A stretch of 64,000 nucleotides of DNA from Rhodospirillales bacterium CG15_BIG_FIL_POST_REV_8_21_14_020_66_15 (GTDB lineage Bacteria; Pseudomonadota; Alphaproteobacteria; Rhodospirillales; Casp-alpha2): assembly GCA_002781745.1 (NCBI GenBank), contig PFFW01000093.1, positions 4,435 through 68,434 on the forward strand. The letters run 5' to 3'. Positions 8,044 through 16,854 of this stretch are shown here, piece by piece (within the stretch, counting starts at the first letter, position 1; every line of letters starts with the position of its first letter). Both the position numbers and the translations under genes were made by a program. The notes under the pieces were generated by a model. The model was not told where the DNA came from and made no database searches. It worked only from the letters and a program-made list of their open reading frames with translations.

Positions 8044-10713
8044 ATGACCGACGACACGGCGACAACCTGCCCCTATTGCGGGGTCGGCTGCGGCGTTAAG
8101 GCCACCGTGACCGCCGATGGCGCCGTCACCATCAAGGGCGACCCCGACCACCCGGCGAATTTCGGGAGGCTCTGCTCCAAGGGCACCAACCTGGGTCAGA
8201 CGCTGTCTTACGACGACCGATTGCTGCACCCGGAGATCGGGGGGCGGCAGGCATCCTGGGATGACGCCTTGGATCTTGTCGCCTGCCGGTTCCATGCCGC
8301 GATCGACGAACATGGGCCTGATTCCGTCGCCTTCTACGTCTCCGGCCAGTTGCTGACCGAGGACTATTACGTCGCCAACAAGCTGATGAAGGGTTTCATC
8401 GGCTCGGCCAACATCGACACCAATTCCAGGCTTTGCATGGCGTCCTCGGTGGCCGGGCACAAGCGCGCCTTCGGTACGGACACGGTGCCGGGCCTGTACG
8501 CGGACCTGGAACAGGCCGATCTGGTCGTCATGGTCGGCTCCAACCTGGCGTGGTGCCATCCCGTGCTGTACCAGCGCCTTCAGGCCGCTCGCAAGGCGCG
8601 CGGCACGCGCGTCGTGGTGATCGACCCCCGGCGCACGGCCACGGCGGAAACCGCCGACATGCATCTGGCGATTGCGCCGGGATCGGACGTGGCCCTGTTC
8701 AACGGGCTGCTGTCCTGGCTGGCGCAGAACGGCGGGTTCGACGGGACCTTCATCGCCGACCATACGGCGGGGGTCACGGCGGCCCTGCGCACGGCGGAGG
8801 CGACGGACCCGGAATGGGTGGCGGCGCGCTGCGGCCTGACCCTTGATCAGGTCCTGGCCTTCTACAAATTGTTCGTGCGCATGGAGCGCACGGTCACCGT
8901 CTACAGCCAGGGCGTCAACCAGTCCTCGGCGGGCACGGACAAGGTCAACGCGATCATCAACTGCCATCTCGCCACCGGGCGCATCGGCCGTCCCGGCATG
9001 GGGCCGTTCTCGGTCACCGGACAGCCCAACGCCATGGGCGGGCGGGAAACGGGCGGGCTGGCCAATCAGCTCGCCTGCCATCTGGAATTGGAGAACCCCG
9101 CCCACCGCGCCCTGGTCAAGGACTTCTGGGCCAGCCCCGCCATCGCCAATACATCGGGTCTGAAGGCCGTCGACCTGTTCGACGCCGTGGCCGATGGGCG
9201 GATCAAGGCGCTGTGGATCATGGCGACCAACCCGGCGGTCAGCCTGCCCGACGCCGACCGCGTGCGCGACGCCATCGCCCGATGCCCCTTCGTCGCGGTG
9301 TCGGACGTGACGCGGGCGACGGACACGGCGGCGCTCGCCCATGTTCTGCTGCCGGCCCAGGCCTGGGGCGAGAAGGAGGGCACGGTGACCAATTCGGAGC
9401 GCCGCATCTCGCGCCAGCGAACCTTCCTGCCGACCCCGGGCGAGGCGCGCGCCGACTGGTGGATGGTCGCCGAGGTCGCAAAGCGCCTGGGCCACGGCGC
9501 GGCCTTCGACTATGCGGGTCCGGCCGACATCTTCCGCGAATACGCGGCCCTGACCGCCGCCGCCAACGCCGCCCTGGCCCGCGACCTGGACCTGGGCGCC
9601 ATGGCGGCGATCGACGACGCGGCCTATGACGCGCTTACGCCGACGCTGTGGCCGCAACGCGCCGCCGGCGGGTCGGAAGAACGGTTCTTCGCCGAGGGCG
9701 GGTTCTTCACCAATGACGGGCGCGGGCGGTTCGTCGCGGTTGAGGACCGCGCGCCCGCGTCCACACCCGGCCCGGCCTGTCCCCTGGTCCTCAATACGGG
9801 GCGCATCCGCGACCAGTGGCACACCATGACGCGCACGGGCCTGTCGCCCACGCTGTCCCGCCACCTGGCGGAACCATTCCTGGAAATCTCGCCCGACGAC
9901 GCCGAGCGCCTGGGACTGGCTCCGGCGACACTGGCCCGCGTGACAAGCCCCCGAGGCGAATGCCTGGTGCGCGTGCTGATCACCCGCCGTGTCAAGCCCG
10001 GCCAGGTTTTCATGCCCATGCACTGGAACGACCAGTGGTCGGGCAGGGCCAGGGTCGACGCCCTGGTGGCACCCCATGTCGATCCCGTCTCGGGCCAGCC
10101 CGAGACCAAGTACACCGCCGTCGCCGTTAAGCCCTTCGCCGCCGAGGTTTATGCCTATGCCGTTTCCACGGCGCGGCCCGCGACGGCGGCGGCGGACTAT
10201 TGGGCCCTGGCCCGCGTCGAGGGCGGCTGGCGGGCCGAGATCGCGCTGGCCCGAACGCCGGAGGACCGGCAGGCCTGGGCGCTTTCCGTTCTCGGCGTCG
10301 ATCCTGCCGACGGACCGCTCCACGTCATGGCCAGCGAGGACCGCGCCGCCAACGGATACCGTCTGGCGGTGTTCCGGGGGGACGTCCTGGCGGGCGCCCT
10401 CTATGCCGCCCGTAGCCCCGTCGCCGTCGATCGGGCCTGGGTGGCGGAGCAACTGGGCAGCGTGACGGCGTCGCCCGCGGGCCGCATGGCCGTGCTGGCC
10501 GGGCGGCGGGCCGCCGACAAGGCCGATCCCGGCGCCGTCGTCTGCACCTGCATGTTCGTCGGCGCCAACGACATCCGTCGCGCCATCGTGGACCAGGGCT
10601 GCGCCACGGTCGACGCCGTGGGGGCCTGCACCGGGGCCGGCATCACCTGCGGGTCGTGCCGCCCGGAAATCGAGGTGCTGATCGCCGATGCAGAACTCAG
10701 GGAAGCGAGCTGA
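8044..10713 (+). CDS. nasA: assimilatory nitrate reductase, molybdopterin type with C-terminal [2Fe-2S] domain
   Basis: An 889-residue cytoplasmic nitrate reductase of the NasA/NarB family that reduces nitrate to nitrite. The N-terminus has the [4Fe-4S] ligands CPYCGVGC and a fourth cysteine in LCSKG. A cysteine in SRLCMASSV is the probable molybdenum ligand, and the molybdopterin dinucleotide-binding domain follows (residues ~600-710). After ~710 residues it adds a BFD-like [2Fe-2S] domain (VCTCMF and CGSCRPE near the end), as in NasA enzymes that take electrons from a dedicated flavoprotein or ferredoxin. No separate NasB-type electron-transfer subunit follows it in the window, so the electron donor may be encoded elsewhere. 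Confidence 0.95.
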   Translation: MTDDTATTCPYCGVGCGVKATVTADGAVTIKGDPDHPANFGRLCSKGTNLGQTLSYDDRLLHPEIGGRQASWDDALDLVACRFHAAIDEHGPDSVAFYVSGQLLTEDYYVANKLMKGFIGSANIDTNSRLCMASSVAGHKRAFGTDTVPGLYADLEQADLVVMVGSNLAWCHPVLYQRLQAARKARGTRVVVIDPRRTATAETADMHLAIAPGSDVALFNGLLSWLAQNGGFDGTFIADHTAGVTAALRTAEATDPEWVAARCGLTLDQVLAFYKLFVRMERTVTVYSQGVNQSSAGTDKVNAIINCHLATGRIGRPGMGPFSVTGQPNAMGGRETGGLANQLACHLELENPAHRALVKDFWASPAIANTSGLKAVDLFDAVADGRIKALWIMATNPAVSLPDADRVRDAIARCPFVAVSDVTRATDTAALAHVLLPAQAWGEKEGTVTNSERRISRQRTFLPTPGEARADWWMVAEVAKRLGHGAAFDYAGPADIFREYAALTAAANAALARDLDLGAMAAIDDAAYDALTPTLWPQRAAGGSEERFFAEGGFFTNDGRGRFVAVEDRAPASTPGPACPLVLNTGRIRDQWHTMTRTGLSPTLSRHLAEPFLEISPDDAERLGLAPATLARVTSPRGECLVRVLITRRVKPGQVFMPMHWNDQWSGRARVDALVAPHVDPVSGQPETKYTAVAVKPFAAEVYAYAVSTARPATAAADYWALARVEGGWRAEIALARTPEDRQAWALSVLGVDPADGPLHVMASEDRAANGYRLAVFRGDVLAGALYAARSPVAVDRAWVAEQLGSVTASPAGRMAVLAGRRAADKADPGAVVCTCMFVGANDIRRAIVDQGCATVDAVGACTGAGITCGSCRPEIEVLIADAELREAS

Positions 10714-10714
10714 C

Positions 10715-12130
10715 ATGACGCGACGGCCGGAAGAGCGCAAACCGGGCGCGATGGCGAACCTTGCCGTGCTTCCCCTGTTCCATGACCTGAAGGGCCGTCG
10801 CGCCGTCGTCTGGGGGGCGACGGACGCGGCCGGCTGGAAATCCGATCTCGTCACCGCCGCCGGAGCGACGGTATTGCGGGTCACCGACGGCCGTCCCTGG
10901 GACGAAGGCGACCTTACCGGCTGTGCGCTCGCCGTCGCCGATGCGACGGACGACGACCAGGCCGCGCGCCTGGCCGCCGCCGCGCGGGCGGCGGGGGTGC
11001 CGGTCAACATCATCGACCGCCCGGCCCATTGCGATTTCTCCTTCGGCGCCATCGTCAACCGCTCGCCGGTGGTGGTCGGGATCTCGACCGCCGGGGCGGC
11101 GCCCGTGCTGTGCCAGGCCGTACGCCGGCGCATCGAAACCCTGTTGCCGCCCGGCATCGCCCGCTGGGCGCAGGCGGCGGCCGGCCTGCGCGCCCGCATG
11201 CGCGACCTGATGCCCGAGGCCGCGCGCCGCCGCCGCTTCTGGCGGGTGCAGGCCGAACGCGCCTTCGCCGAGCCGGACCATCCCGCGCCGGAAACCCTCA
11301 TGGACCCGGCCAACCTGACGGTCCGCGACGCCGGGGGGATGGGCCGCGTGACCCTGGTCGGCGCCGGGCCGGGCGACGCGGAACTGCTGACCCTCAAGGC
11401 CGTGCGCGCCCTGCAGGTCGCCGACGTGATCCTGTACGACGATCTGGTGTCCGACGAGGTTCTGGAACTGGCGCGCCGCGAAGCCAAGCGTCTTCTGGTC
11501 GGCAAGCGCGGCAACCGGCCGTCCTGCCGCCAGGACGAGATCAACGGTCTGATGATCAAGCTGGCCGGTCAGGGAAAGCAGGTGGTGCGCCTGAAATCGG
11601 GCGATCCCATGATCTTCGGCCGCGCCGGCGAGGAGATCGCGGACCTGCGCGCCCACGGCATCGCCGTCGACGTGGTGCCGGGCATCACGGCGGCGCTGGG
11701 GGCGGCGGCGGCGCTCGGCGTGTCGCTGACCCACCGCGATCATGCGCGTTCGGTGCGCTTCGTCACCGGCCATGGTCATGCGGGCGGCCTGCCCGACGAT
11801 CTCGACTGGCGCGGCCTGGCCGACGTAGGCACGACCCTGATGGTCTACATGGCCGGACGCACCGCAGGCACGCTGGCGCGGCGGCTGATCGAGATGGGCC
11901 GCGCCCCCGGCACGCCGACGGTCCTGATCTGCAATGTCAGCCGCAGGGGTGAGACGCGCGAGGTGCGCACGCTGGGCTACCTGGCAGGGCAGGCGCCCGA
12001 GGCCGGCGAGGGGCCGGTTCTGATCGGTATCGGCGAAGTGTTCGCCGATCTGCGCGCCGCGGCGGTGGTTCCGCAGACTTCGGACCCGGCGCTCGCGGTG
12101 TCCGACGTCCCGACCGTCATCAAGGCGTGA
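10715..12130 (+). CDS. cysG: siroheme synthase, CysG-type fusion with altered N-terminal domain
   Basis: About 471 residues. The C-terminal ~255 residues are a clear uroporphyrinogen-III C-methyltransferase (VTLVGAGPGDAELLTLKA, VRLKSGDPMIFGRAGEE, VPGITAALGAA). The N-terminal ~200 residues align with the precorrin-2 dehydrogenase/ferrochelatase half of CysG, but the usual GGGxVAxRK dinucleotide motif is replaced by WGATDAAGWKSDLV, so NAD-dependent oxidation may be weakened. The ATG at 10715 sits two bases after the nasA stop with AGGGAAGCG before it; an earlier ATG at 10688 lies inside nasA. Placement at the end of the operon fits siroheme supply for NirB. It ends exactly against the convergent gene that follows. 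Confidence 0.88.
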   Translation: MTRRPEERKPGAMANLAVLPLFHDLKGRRAVVWGATDAAGWKSDLVTAAGATVLRVTDGRPWDEGDLTGCALAVADATDDDQAARLAAAARAAGVPVNIIDRPAHCDFSFGAIVNRSPVVVGISTAGAAPVLCQAVRRRIETLLPPGIARWAQAAAGLRARMRDLMPEAARRRRFWRVQAERAFAEPDHPAPETLMDPANLTVRDAGGMGRVTLVGAGPGDAELLTLKAVRALQVADVILYDDLVSDEVLELARREAKRLLVGKRGNRPSCRQDEINGLMIKLAGQGKQVVRLKSGDPMIFGRAGEEIADLRAHGIAVDVVPGITAALGAAAALGVSLTHRDHARSVRFVTGHGHAGGLPDDLDWRGLADVGTTLMVYMAGRTAGTLARRLIEMGRAPGTPTVLICNVSRRGETREVRTLGYLAGQAPEAGEGPVLIGIGEVFADLRAAAVVPQTSDPALAVSDVPTVIKA

Positions 12131-12838
12131 TCAGGGGAAAAGCGACGTCACCACCGTCGCGCCGCCCAGGCCCACGGTCACGAAGCCGATGGCGGCCTGC
12201 AGGCCGTTATGGGCCCAGGTGAGGGAGCGCGCGGCGCTGAGCGGCAGGCTGATGGCGGCGGTGAAGGCGGCCATGCCGACCATGGAGCCGATGCCGAACA
12301 GGGCGACGTAGGCGAGCGCCAGCCACGGCGAGGTCGCGGTCTGCGCCGTCATCACGGCGAGCGCCGCCGACCCGGCCATTCCGTGCATCAGCCCGACGAC
12401 GAAGAACCGGAACGGGAAGCTTGCCGCGCGAACATGGCCGTGGTCATGCATCCGGGGATGGACCGAATGCGCCGGCTCGTGCTTGTGGGAATGGGCGTGG
12501 AAGTGGGTCCTGCCGTCGGCATGGCGATGGGCATGGAAATGGATGCGGTCGCGGATCACGCGGCGGATGACCGTGGCGCCCAGCCCGATCAGCAGGACGC
12601 CCACGGCGGCCTCCATCATGCGCGCCGCGAAGTCGGAGACCGCCGTCTCCATGAAGATGACGACCCCGCAGATCAGGAACAGGGTAGTCGTATGCCCCAG
12701 GCCCCAGACCGCGCCCTGGCGCAGGGTCTGGCGCAGGGACGTCCTGCCCGACACCAGCGCCGTGACGGCGGCCAGGTGGTCCGGCTCGAAGGCATGTCGG
12801 ATGCCGATCAGGAAACCCAGAACCAGGATCGAGGTCAT
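12131..12838 (-). CDS. nickel/cobalt permease-like (UreH/NicO-type) membrane protein
   Basis: A 235-residue polytopic membrane protein. It opens with a hydrophobic segment followed by RHAFEPDHLAAVTALV, a variant of the metal-binding helix (RHAxDxDH) of the HoxN/NixA/UreH permeases. A cytoplasmic loop around residues 95-135 is packed with histidines (HFHAHRHADGRTHFHAHSHK), as in nickel/cobalt transporters and RcnA-like efflux proteins, and the second half has the GLMHGMAGSAAL repeat. It is convergent with the nitrate operon (stop codons abut) and has no urease or hydrogenase partner in the window. Transition-metal transport is likely; direction and metal are not resolvable. Confidence 0.75.
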   Translation of the reverse strand: MTSILVLGFLIGIRHAFEPDHLAAVTALVSGRTSLRQTLRQGAVWGLGHTTTLFLICGVVIFMETAVSDFAARMMEAAVGVLLIGLGATVIRRVIRDRIHFHAHRHADGRTHFHAHSHKHEPAHSVHPRMHDHGHVRAASFPFRFFVVGLMHGMAGSAALAVMTAQTATSPWLALAYVALFGIGSMVGMAAFTAAISLPLSAARSLTWAHNGLQAAIGFVTVGLGGATVVTSLFP

Positions 12839-12927
12839 GCGTCAGTACCTATTGTTTCCGGGGGCGTGCGCCTGTGCACGGCAGGAGGCCCTTTTTGACG
12901 GAAATCAGGCCGCCGATCCAGCGGTTG

Positions 12928-13647
12928 TTATTCCACGCAGCCGACCGACATGCCGCCGCAGACGAACAGCGTCTGGCCCGTCACGAACCCGCTGTCCTTT
13001 TTCAGGAAGAACGTCACGGCGTTGGCGATGTCCTCGGGCTCGCCCAGGCGCTTGACCGGCACGCCTTCGATGATCTTCTGCGTCTTGGGGCTGTCGGCCG
13101 GGTTCACTTCCTTGAACAGTTCGGTCGCGATGGGGCCGGGGGCCACCGTGTTCACGGTGATGCCGTGTTCCGCCAGCTCCAGGGCCCAGACCTTGGTCAT
13201 GGCGGCGATGCCGCCCTTGGTCCCGGCATAGGCCGTGCGCAGTTCCTTGCCCAGGATGACGCGGCTGGAGATGTTGACGATGCGACCCCAGCCCGCGCGC
13301 TTCATGCTCTCGACCGCGAATTTGGCGCAGATCGCCGGCGCCACCAGGTTGAGGGGAACGACCTTGGCGAAATCTTCCGGCTCCGTCTCGCTCAGGGATT
13401 TGGAAAGCGACATGCCGGCGTTGTTGACCAGGCCGACGATCTCGAACGCCGCGGCGATGTTGGCGAACACGCCCTGGATACTGCCGTGATCGCAGAGGTC
13501 GATCTCATGGAACGTGACGCCCGGCAGATCGGCGAGCGGCTTGCGGTCCAGGCTGACGACCTTGACGCCGGATGCGGCGACGGCTTCGACGCAGGCGCGG
13601 CCGATGCCGCTGCTGCCGCCGGTGACGACAACGCATTGTTCCCCCAT
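12928..13647 (-). CDS. short-chain dehydrogenase/reductase (SDR)
   Basis: A 239-residue classical SDR with the dinucleotide motif TGGSSGIG at residues ~9-16, the NNAG motif (VNNAGMS), and the catalytic Ser and Tyr-x3-Lys (NISS, YAGTK). The C-terminus (GEPEDIANAVTFFL, VTGQTLFVCGG) is like 3-oxoacyl-ACP reductases and 3-hydroxyacyl or secondary-alcohol dehydrogenases. AAGGAGG lies seven bases ahead of the ATG. It is transcribed divergently from the GrdB-like/CoA-transferase/IclR/dioxygenase genes and shares with them a ~190-bp promoter region with inverted repeats, so it is probably part of the same pathway. The exact substrate cannot be told. Confidence 0.85.
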   Translation of the reverse strand: MGEQCVVVTGGSSGIGRACVEAVAASGVKVVSLDRKPLADLPGVTFHEIDLCDHGSIQGVFANIAAAFEIVGLVNNAGMSLSKSLSETEPEDFAKVVPLNLVAPAICAKFAVESMKRAGWGRIVNISSRVILGKELRTAYAGTKGGIAAMTKVWALELAEHGITVNTVAPGPIATELFKEVNPADSPKTQKIIEGVPVKRLGEPEDIANAVTFFLKKDSGFVTGQTLFVCGGMSVGCVE

Positions 13648-13771
13648 GGGCTGGGCCTCCTTATTGGGTTTCGATCAGGGACCGATTCCGTTTAGCGGAT
13701 TTACGGCCCGGTGAACAGGCGCGCTCCGGAATCGCCGGCGCTGTTCGGAGGGTCCGGGATTTGCAGCGATT

Positions 13772-13813
13772 TTGTTCTGTTTTTCGGAATATACGTTCTA
13801 TATAACAGAACAA
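13772..13813. promoter_or_regulatory. inverted repeats in divergent promoter, candidate IclR operator
   Basis: TTGTTCTGTT at 13772-13781 is the exact inverse of AACAGAACAA at 13804-13813. A second, shorter dyad GTTCT (13795-13799)/AGAAC (13807-13811) is nested at the right side. They lie 26-67 bases before the GrdB-like start at 13839 and between divergent genes. An IclR-family regulator is encoded in the downstream operon, so autogenous local control through these dyads is a reasonable inference. Confidence 0.55.
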
Positions 13814-13838
13814 CTGAAAAACTCCGAGGACACCAGGA

Positions 13839-14795
13839 ATGACGTCGATCAAGGCGGACCGCGACCTGGGCTTCGCGCCCGAACTGGACCAGCCTGTCCC
13901 CTACATGCAACGCACGCGCGACTGGTACCTCGCCCTGGGTTACGGCAATCCCTACGTCTGGGCGCACTACGTCGACGTGCCCTTCACGCCGCTGACCAGG
14001 CCGCTTGCCGAAACGCGGCTCACATTCATCACCACGGCGGCCCCCTACCAGCCCGACAAGGGGCCGCAAGGCCCGGGCGCGCCCTACAACTCGGCCGCCA
14101 AATTCTACACGGTCTATTCCGGCGCCACCGACCGGGACCACGACCTCCGTATCGCCCATGTCGGCATCGACCGCATCCACACCAGCATGGAGGACGCGCG
14201 CTGCTGGTTCCCGCTGGAGAGCTTACGCGCCGCCGTGGCGGCCGGACGCATCGGCGGCCTGACCCGGCGCTTTCACGGCGCCCCCACCAACCGCAGCCAG
14301 CAGCATACGCTGGACGTCGACTGCCCGGAAATCCTCGCCCGCTGCCGCGAGGACGGGGCCGAGGCGGCAGTCCTGGTGCCCAACTGCCCTGTCTGCCACC
14401 AGACCCTCTGCCTCGTCGCCCGTCACCTGGAAGCGAACGGCATTCCCACCGTAGTCCTGGGCTGCGCCAAGGACATTGTCGAATACTGCGGCGTGCCGCG
14501 CTTCCTGTTCAGCGACTTCCCCCTGGGCAATGCCTGCGGCCGGCCGCACGATCCCACGTCCCAGGCGGAGACGCTGGAACGGGGGCTGGGCGTCCTGGAA
14601 TCGGCGATTGGGCCGCGCACCACTGTGCAGTCACCGCTGCGCTGGTCCGACGACCCGGACTGGAAGGGCGACTATTGCAACATCGAACGCCGCTCGCCTG
14701 AGGAGGTGGCGGCGCTGCGCGCCGAGGCGGAACAGGCCCGCATCGTCGCCAGGGAACTGCGGGCAAAGGAACTGAAGGCCGGAGGGACGGCATGA
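13839..14795 (+). CDS. glycine reductase selenoprotein B-like (GrdB-like) protein, cysteine form
   Basis: A 318-residue soluble protein resembling the GrdB/PrdB family (glycine, sarcosine, betaine and proline reductase catalytic subunits). The relevant segment reads VPNCPVCHQTLCLVARHLE and then GIPTVVLGCAKDIVEYCG, at the position of the GrdB redox motif where selenocysteine occurs; here cysteines CPVC replace it. It has no signal peptide, so its CPVCH is not a heme site. No other Grd subunits are present. Cysteine-only relatives of this kind are found in aerobic bacteria without assigned function. It overlaps the CoA-transferase gene by four bases (ATGA). A role in thiol or C-S/C-N bond chemistry is plausible but not shown. 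Confidence 0.65.
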   Translation: MTSIKADRDLGFAPELDQPVPYMQRTRDWYLALGYGNPYVWAHYVDVPFTPLTRPLAETRLTFITTAAPYQPDKGPQGPGAPYNSAAKFYTVYSGATDRDHDLRIAHVGIDRIHTSMEDARCWFPLESLRAAVAAGRIGGLTRRFHGAPTNRSQQHTLDVDCPEILARCREDGAEAAVLVPNCPVCHQTLCLVARHLEANGIPTVVLGCAKDIVEYCGVPRFLFSDFPLGNACGRPHDPTSQAETLERGLGVLESAIGPRTTVQSPLRWSDDPDWKGDYCNIERRSPEEVAALRAEAEQARIVARELRAKELKAGGTA

Positions 14796-16000
14796 CCCGG
14801 CCCGAGATACGTCCCTTTGACGGCATTCGCATCCTCGACTTCACGCGCTTCTTTGCCGGACCTTTCGGGACCTATCAGTTCGCGCTGCAGGGGGCCGACG
14901 TCGTCAAGATCGAACCCCTGGAGGGCGAGGACAACCGCCGCGCCCAGTTGAGCGAAGAGTGGGTCGAGCGCAACATGGCGCCTGCCTTCATGTCGATCAA
15001 CGCCAACAAGCGCAGCCTGACCCTCGACCTGAAGAAGCCGCAGGCGCAGGAGATCGTGAAGCGACTGGCCAGGGACGCCGACGTGGTGTGGGAGAACTTT
15101 CGCCCCGGCGTCATGGACCGCTTCGGCCTCGGCTACGACGCGCTCACGGAGATCAACCCGCGCCTGATCTACTGCGCCGTTTCGGGTTTCGGTCACACGG
15201 GGCCGGAGCGCGCCAAAGCCGCCTTCGACGGCAAGATTCAGGCCATGTCCGGCATCATGTCCATCACCGGCGAGCCCGAGGGCGGGCCCATGCGCGCGGG
15301 TTTCGCCGCCTGCGACATGATCGGCGGCATGATGGGAGCCTTCGCGGTCTCGGCCGCCCTGCACCAGCGTGCGCGGACGGGCAAGGGCCAATTCGTCGAC
15401 GTCGCCATGCTGGATTCGACCCTCAACTTCCTGGCCCAGCACGTGACCGAATACACGGTCGCCGGCTTCGTGCAGCGCCAGTACGGCAACCTGTCCGTCA
15501 CCCGCAAGGTGACTGCCGACCGCTTCCGCTGCGGCGACGGCTACATCGTCCTGGCGATCCTGCTGGAAAAGCAGTTCGTCAACCTGATGAAGTCCCTGGG
15601 GCGCGAGGACACCCTTTCCGACCCGCGCTTCAAGGACTGGCCCGCGCGCACCGAGAACGCGGGTGCCCTGAGGGACGTCATCGAAGGGGCCATGCGGGAC
15701 GGCGATCCGGAAACCTGGGAGACGCGTCTGACCGAGGCCGACGTGCCCTGTGCCACGGTCAAGTCCATCGACGAGATCGTCGCCCATCCCCAGGTGGCCG
15801 AACGCGGCCTGCTGCAGGAAGTGGACTCACCGTTCGGTCCCCTGCGTCTGGTCGGACCGGGGTTCCGGCTGACCCACGGATCGGGCGGCATCGACACGCC
15901 GCCGCCGCTGGTCGGCGAGCATACCGAGGCGATCCTTGCCGAGGCCGGCTACGGATCGGACGATATCTCCCGATGGCGGGCCGAGGGCGTGATCTCGTGA
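14792..16000 (+). CDS. class III CoA-transferase (CaiB/BaiF family)
   Basis: A 402-residue protein with the family hallmarks: opening GIRILDFTRFFAGPFGTYQF, the nucleotide/CoA-binding region around NANKRSLTLDLKKPQ, VWENFRPGVMDRFGLGYDAL, and the SMTGEP-like SITGEPEGGPMRAG. The catalytic aspartate is expected in VDVAMLDSTL. These enzymes move CoA from one acyl-CoA to a carboxylic acid. Start and stop overlap the neighbouring genes (ATGA at 14792, GTGA at 15997), so all four genes are probably co-translated. Together with the dioxygenase-like gene two places downstream it could activate a sulfinate such as 3-sulfinopropionate, but formyl-, succinyl- or other CoA donors and acceptors are equally open. 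Confidence 0.88.
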   Translation: MTRPEIRPFDGIRILDFTRFFAGPFGTYQFALQGADVVKIEPLEGEDNRRAQLSEEWVERNMAPAFMSINANKRSLTLDLKKPQAQEIVKRLARDADVVWENFRPGVMDRFGLGYDALTEINPRLIYCAVSGFGHTGPERAKAAFDGKIQAMSGIMSITGEPEGGPMRAGFAACDMIGGMMGAFAVSAALHQRARTGKGQFVDVAMLDSTLNFLAQHVTEYTVAGFVQRQYGNLSVTRKVTADRFRCGDGYIVLAILLEKQFVNLMKSLGREDTLSDPRFKDWPARTENAGALRDVIEGAMRDGDPETWETRLTEADVPCATVKSIDEIVAHPQVAERGLLQEVDSPFGPLRLVGPGFRLTHGSGGIDTPPPLVGEHTEAILAEAGYGSDDISRWRAEGVIS

Positions 16001-16854
16001 ACAACACGCTGGTCAACGGCATGGCACTTCTCGAGGTCCTGGCCCGCAGCGACCGGGCTTTGGGTGTGTCGGAACTGGCGGCGCGCGTGAACCTGGGCAA
16101 GAGCAACGCCCACCGCCTGCTGCAGACCCTGACGGAACTGGGCTACGTGCACCGCGACGCGGCCACGGGCACCTACCGTGCCGCCATCCGCCTGTGGGAA
16201 CTGGGTACGGCCATGCTGGCCCACATCGACCTGCGGCCGCTGGCCCTGCCGGCCATGGAGATGCTGCTCGCCCGTACGCGCGAAAGCGTGCACCTGTCGA
16301 TGCTGGACGGCGACGAGGTCGTCTACCTGCACAAACTGGAAAGCCCCGAGCCGGTGCGCGCCTATTCCGCCATCGGCGGCCGCGCGCCGGCCTGCTGCGT
16401 CGCCACGGGCAAGGCCATGGTGGCGGCGCTGGACCCGGCGGCGCAGCGCACCCTGGCGGCAGGCCTGCGGGCCTTCACCCCGAAAAGCATCGTCGACGCC
16501 GGCGCTTTCCTCCGCGAGATGGCGGACATCCGCGCCCGCGGCTATGCCGTCAACGCCGGCGAATGGCAGGACACCGTGTGCGGTGTCGCCGCCCCCATTC
16601 ATGATCCGGCGGGCGGCGTGATCGCCGCCATCGGCGTGTCGGGTCCGGCCGAACGCCTGCGCCCGGCGCGCTTCAAGGACCTGGGCGCCGACGTGACCGC
16701 CGCCGCCGCCGCCGTGGAGCGCGCCCTTGCCGGCGGCGTCCCGCCGCAGATTCCCGCCGATCCCTGCGCCATCGGCGCGTCGCCGCCGAGGCAGCGCCCG
16801 GCCCCGATCTCTCCCTCCCCGCGACTTCAAGACAGACCGAGGACTTCCGAATGA
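15997..16854 (+). CDS. IclR-family transcriptional regulator
   Basis: A 285-residue IclR regulator. An N-terminal winged helix-turn-helix (residues ~10-70: LGVSELAARVNLGKSNAHRL) is followed by the effector-binding domain (residues ~80-255; the family region AYSAIGGRAPACCVATGKAM is clear). The GTG at 15997 overlaps the CoA-transferase stop (GTGA); an ATG at 16021 would cut only eight residues. The final ~35 residues are proline-rich and not part of the conserved fold. It probably controls this operon and the divergent SDR through dyads at 13772-13813; IclR proteins generally respond to a pathway acid or CoA ester. Confidence 0.9.
   Translation: MNNTLVNGMALLEVLARSDRALGVSELAARVNLGKSNAHRLLQTLTELGYVHRDAATGTYRAAIRLWELGTAMLAHIDLRPLALPAMEMLLARTRESVHLSMLDGDEVVYLHKLESPEPVRAYSAIGGRAPACCVATGKAMVAALDPAAQRTLAAGLRAFTPKSIVDAGAFLREMADIRARGYAVNAGEWQDTVCGVAAPIHDPAGGVIAAIGVSGPAERLRPARFKDLGADVTAAAAAVERALAGGVPPQIPADPCAIGASPPRQRPAPISPSPRLQDRPRTSE

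Noticed and set aside
7573-11559. Very long antisense open frame opposite nirB-nirD-nasA-cysG
   Set aside because: It is antisense to four well-recognised genes, has arginine-rich, repetitive composition and no family match; it is an effect of high GC content.
14389-14403. CPVCH motif in the GrdB-like protein
   Set aside because: The protein has no signal peptide and the motif aligns with the GrdB redox site, so it is not a heme site.
14959-15996. Upstream extension of the IclR frame through the CoA-transferase gene
   Set aside because: Out of frame with a certain CoA-transferase, arginine-rich, and a GTG start overlapping the stop is available at 15997.
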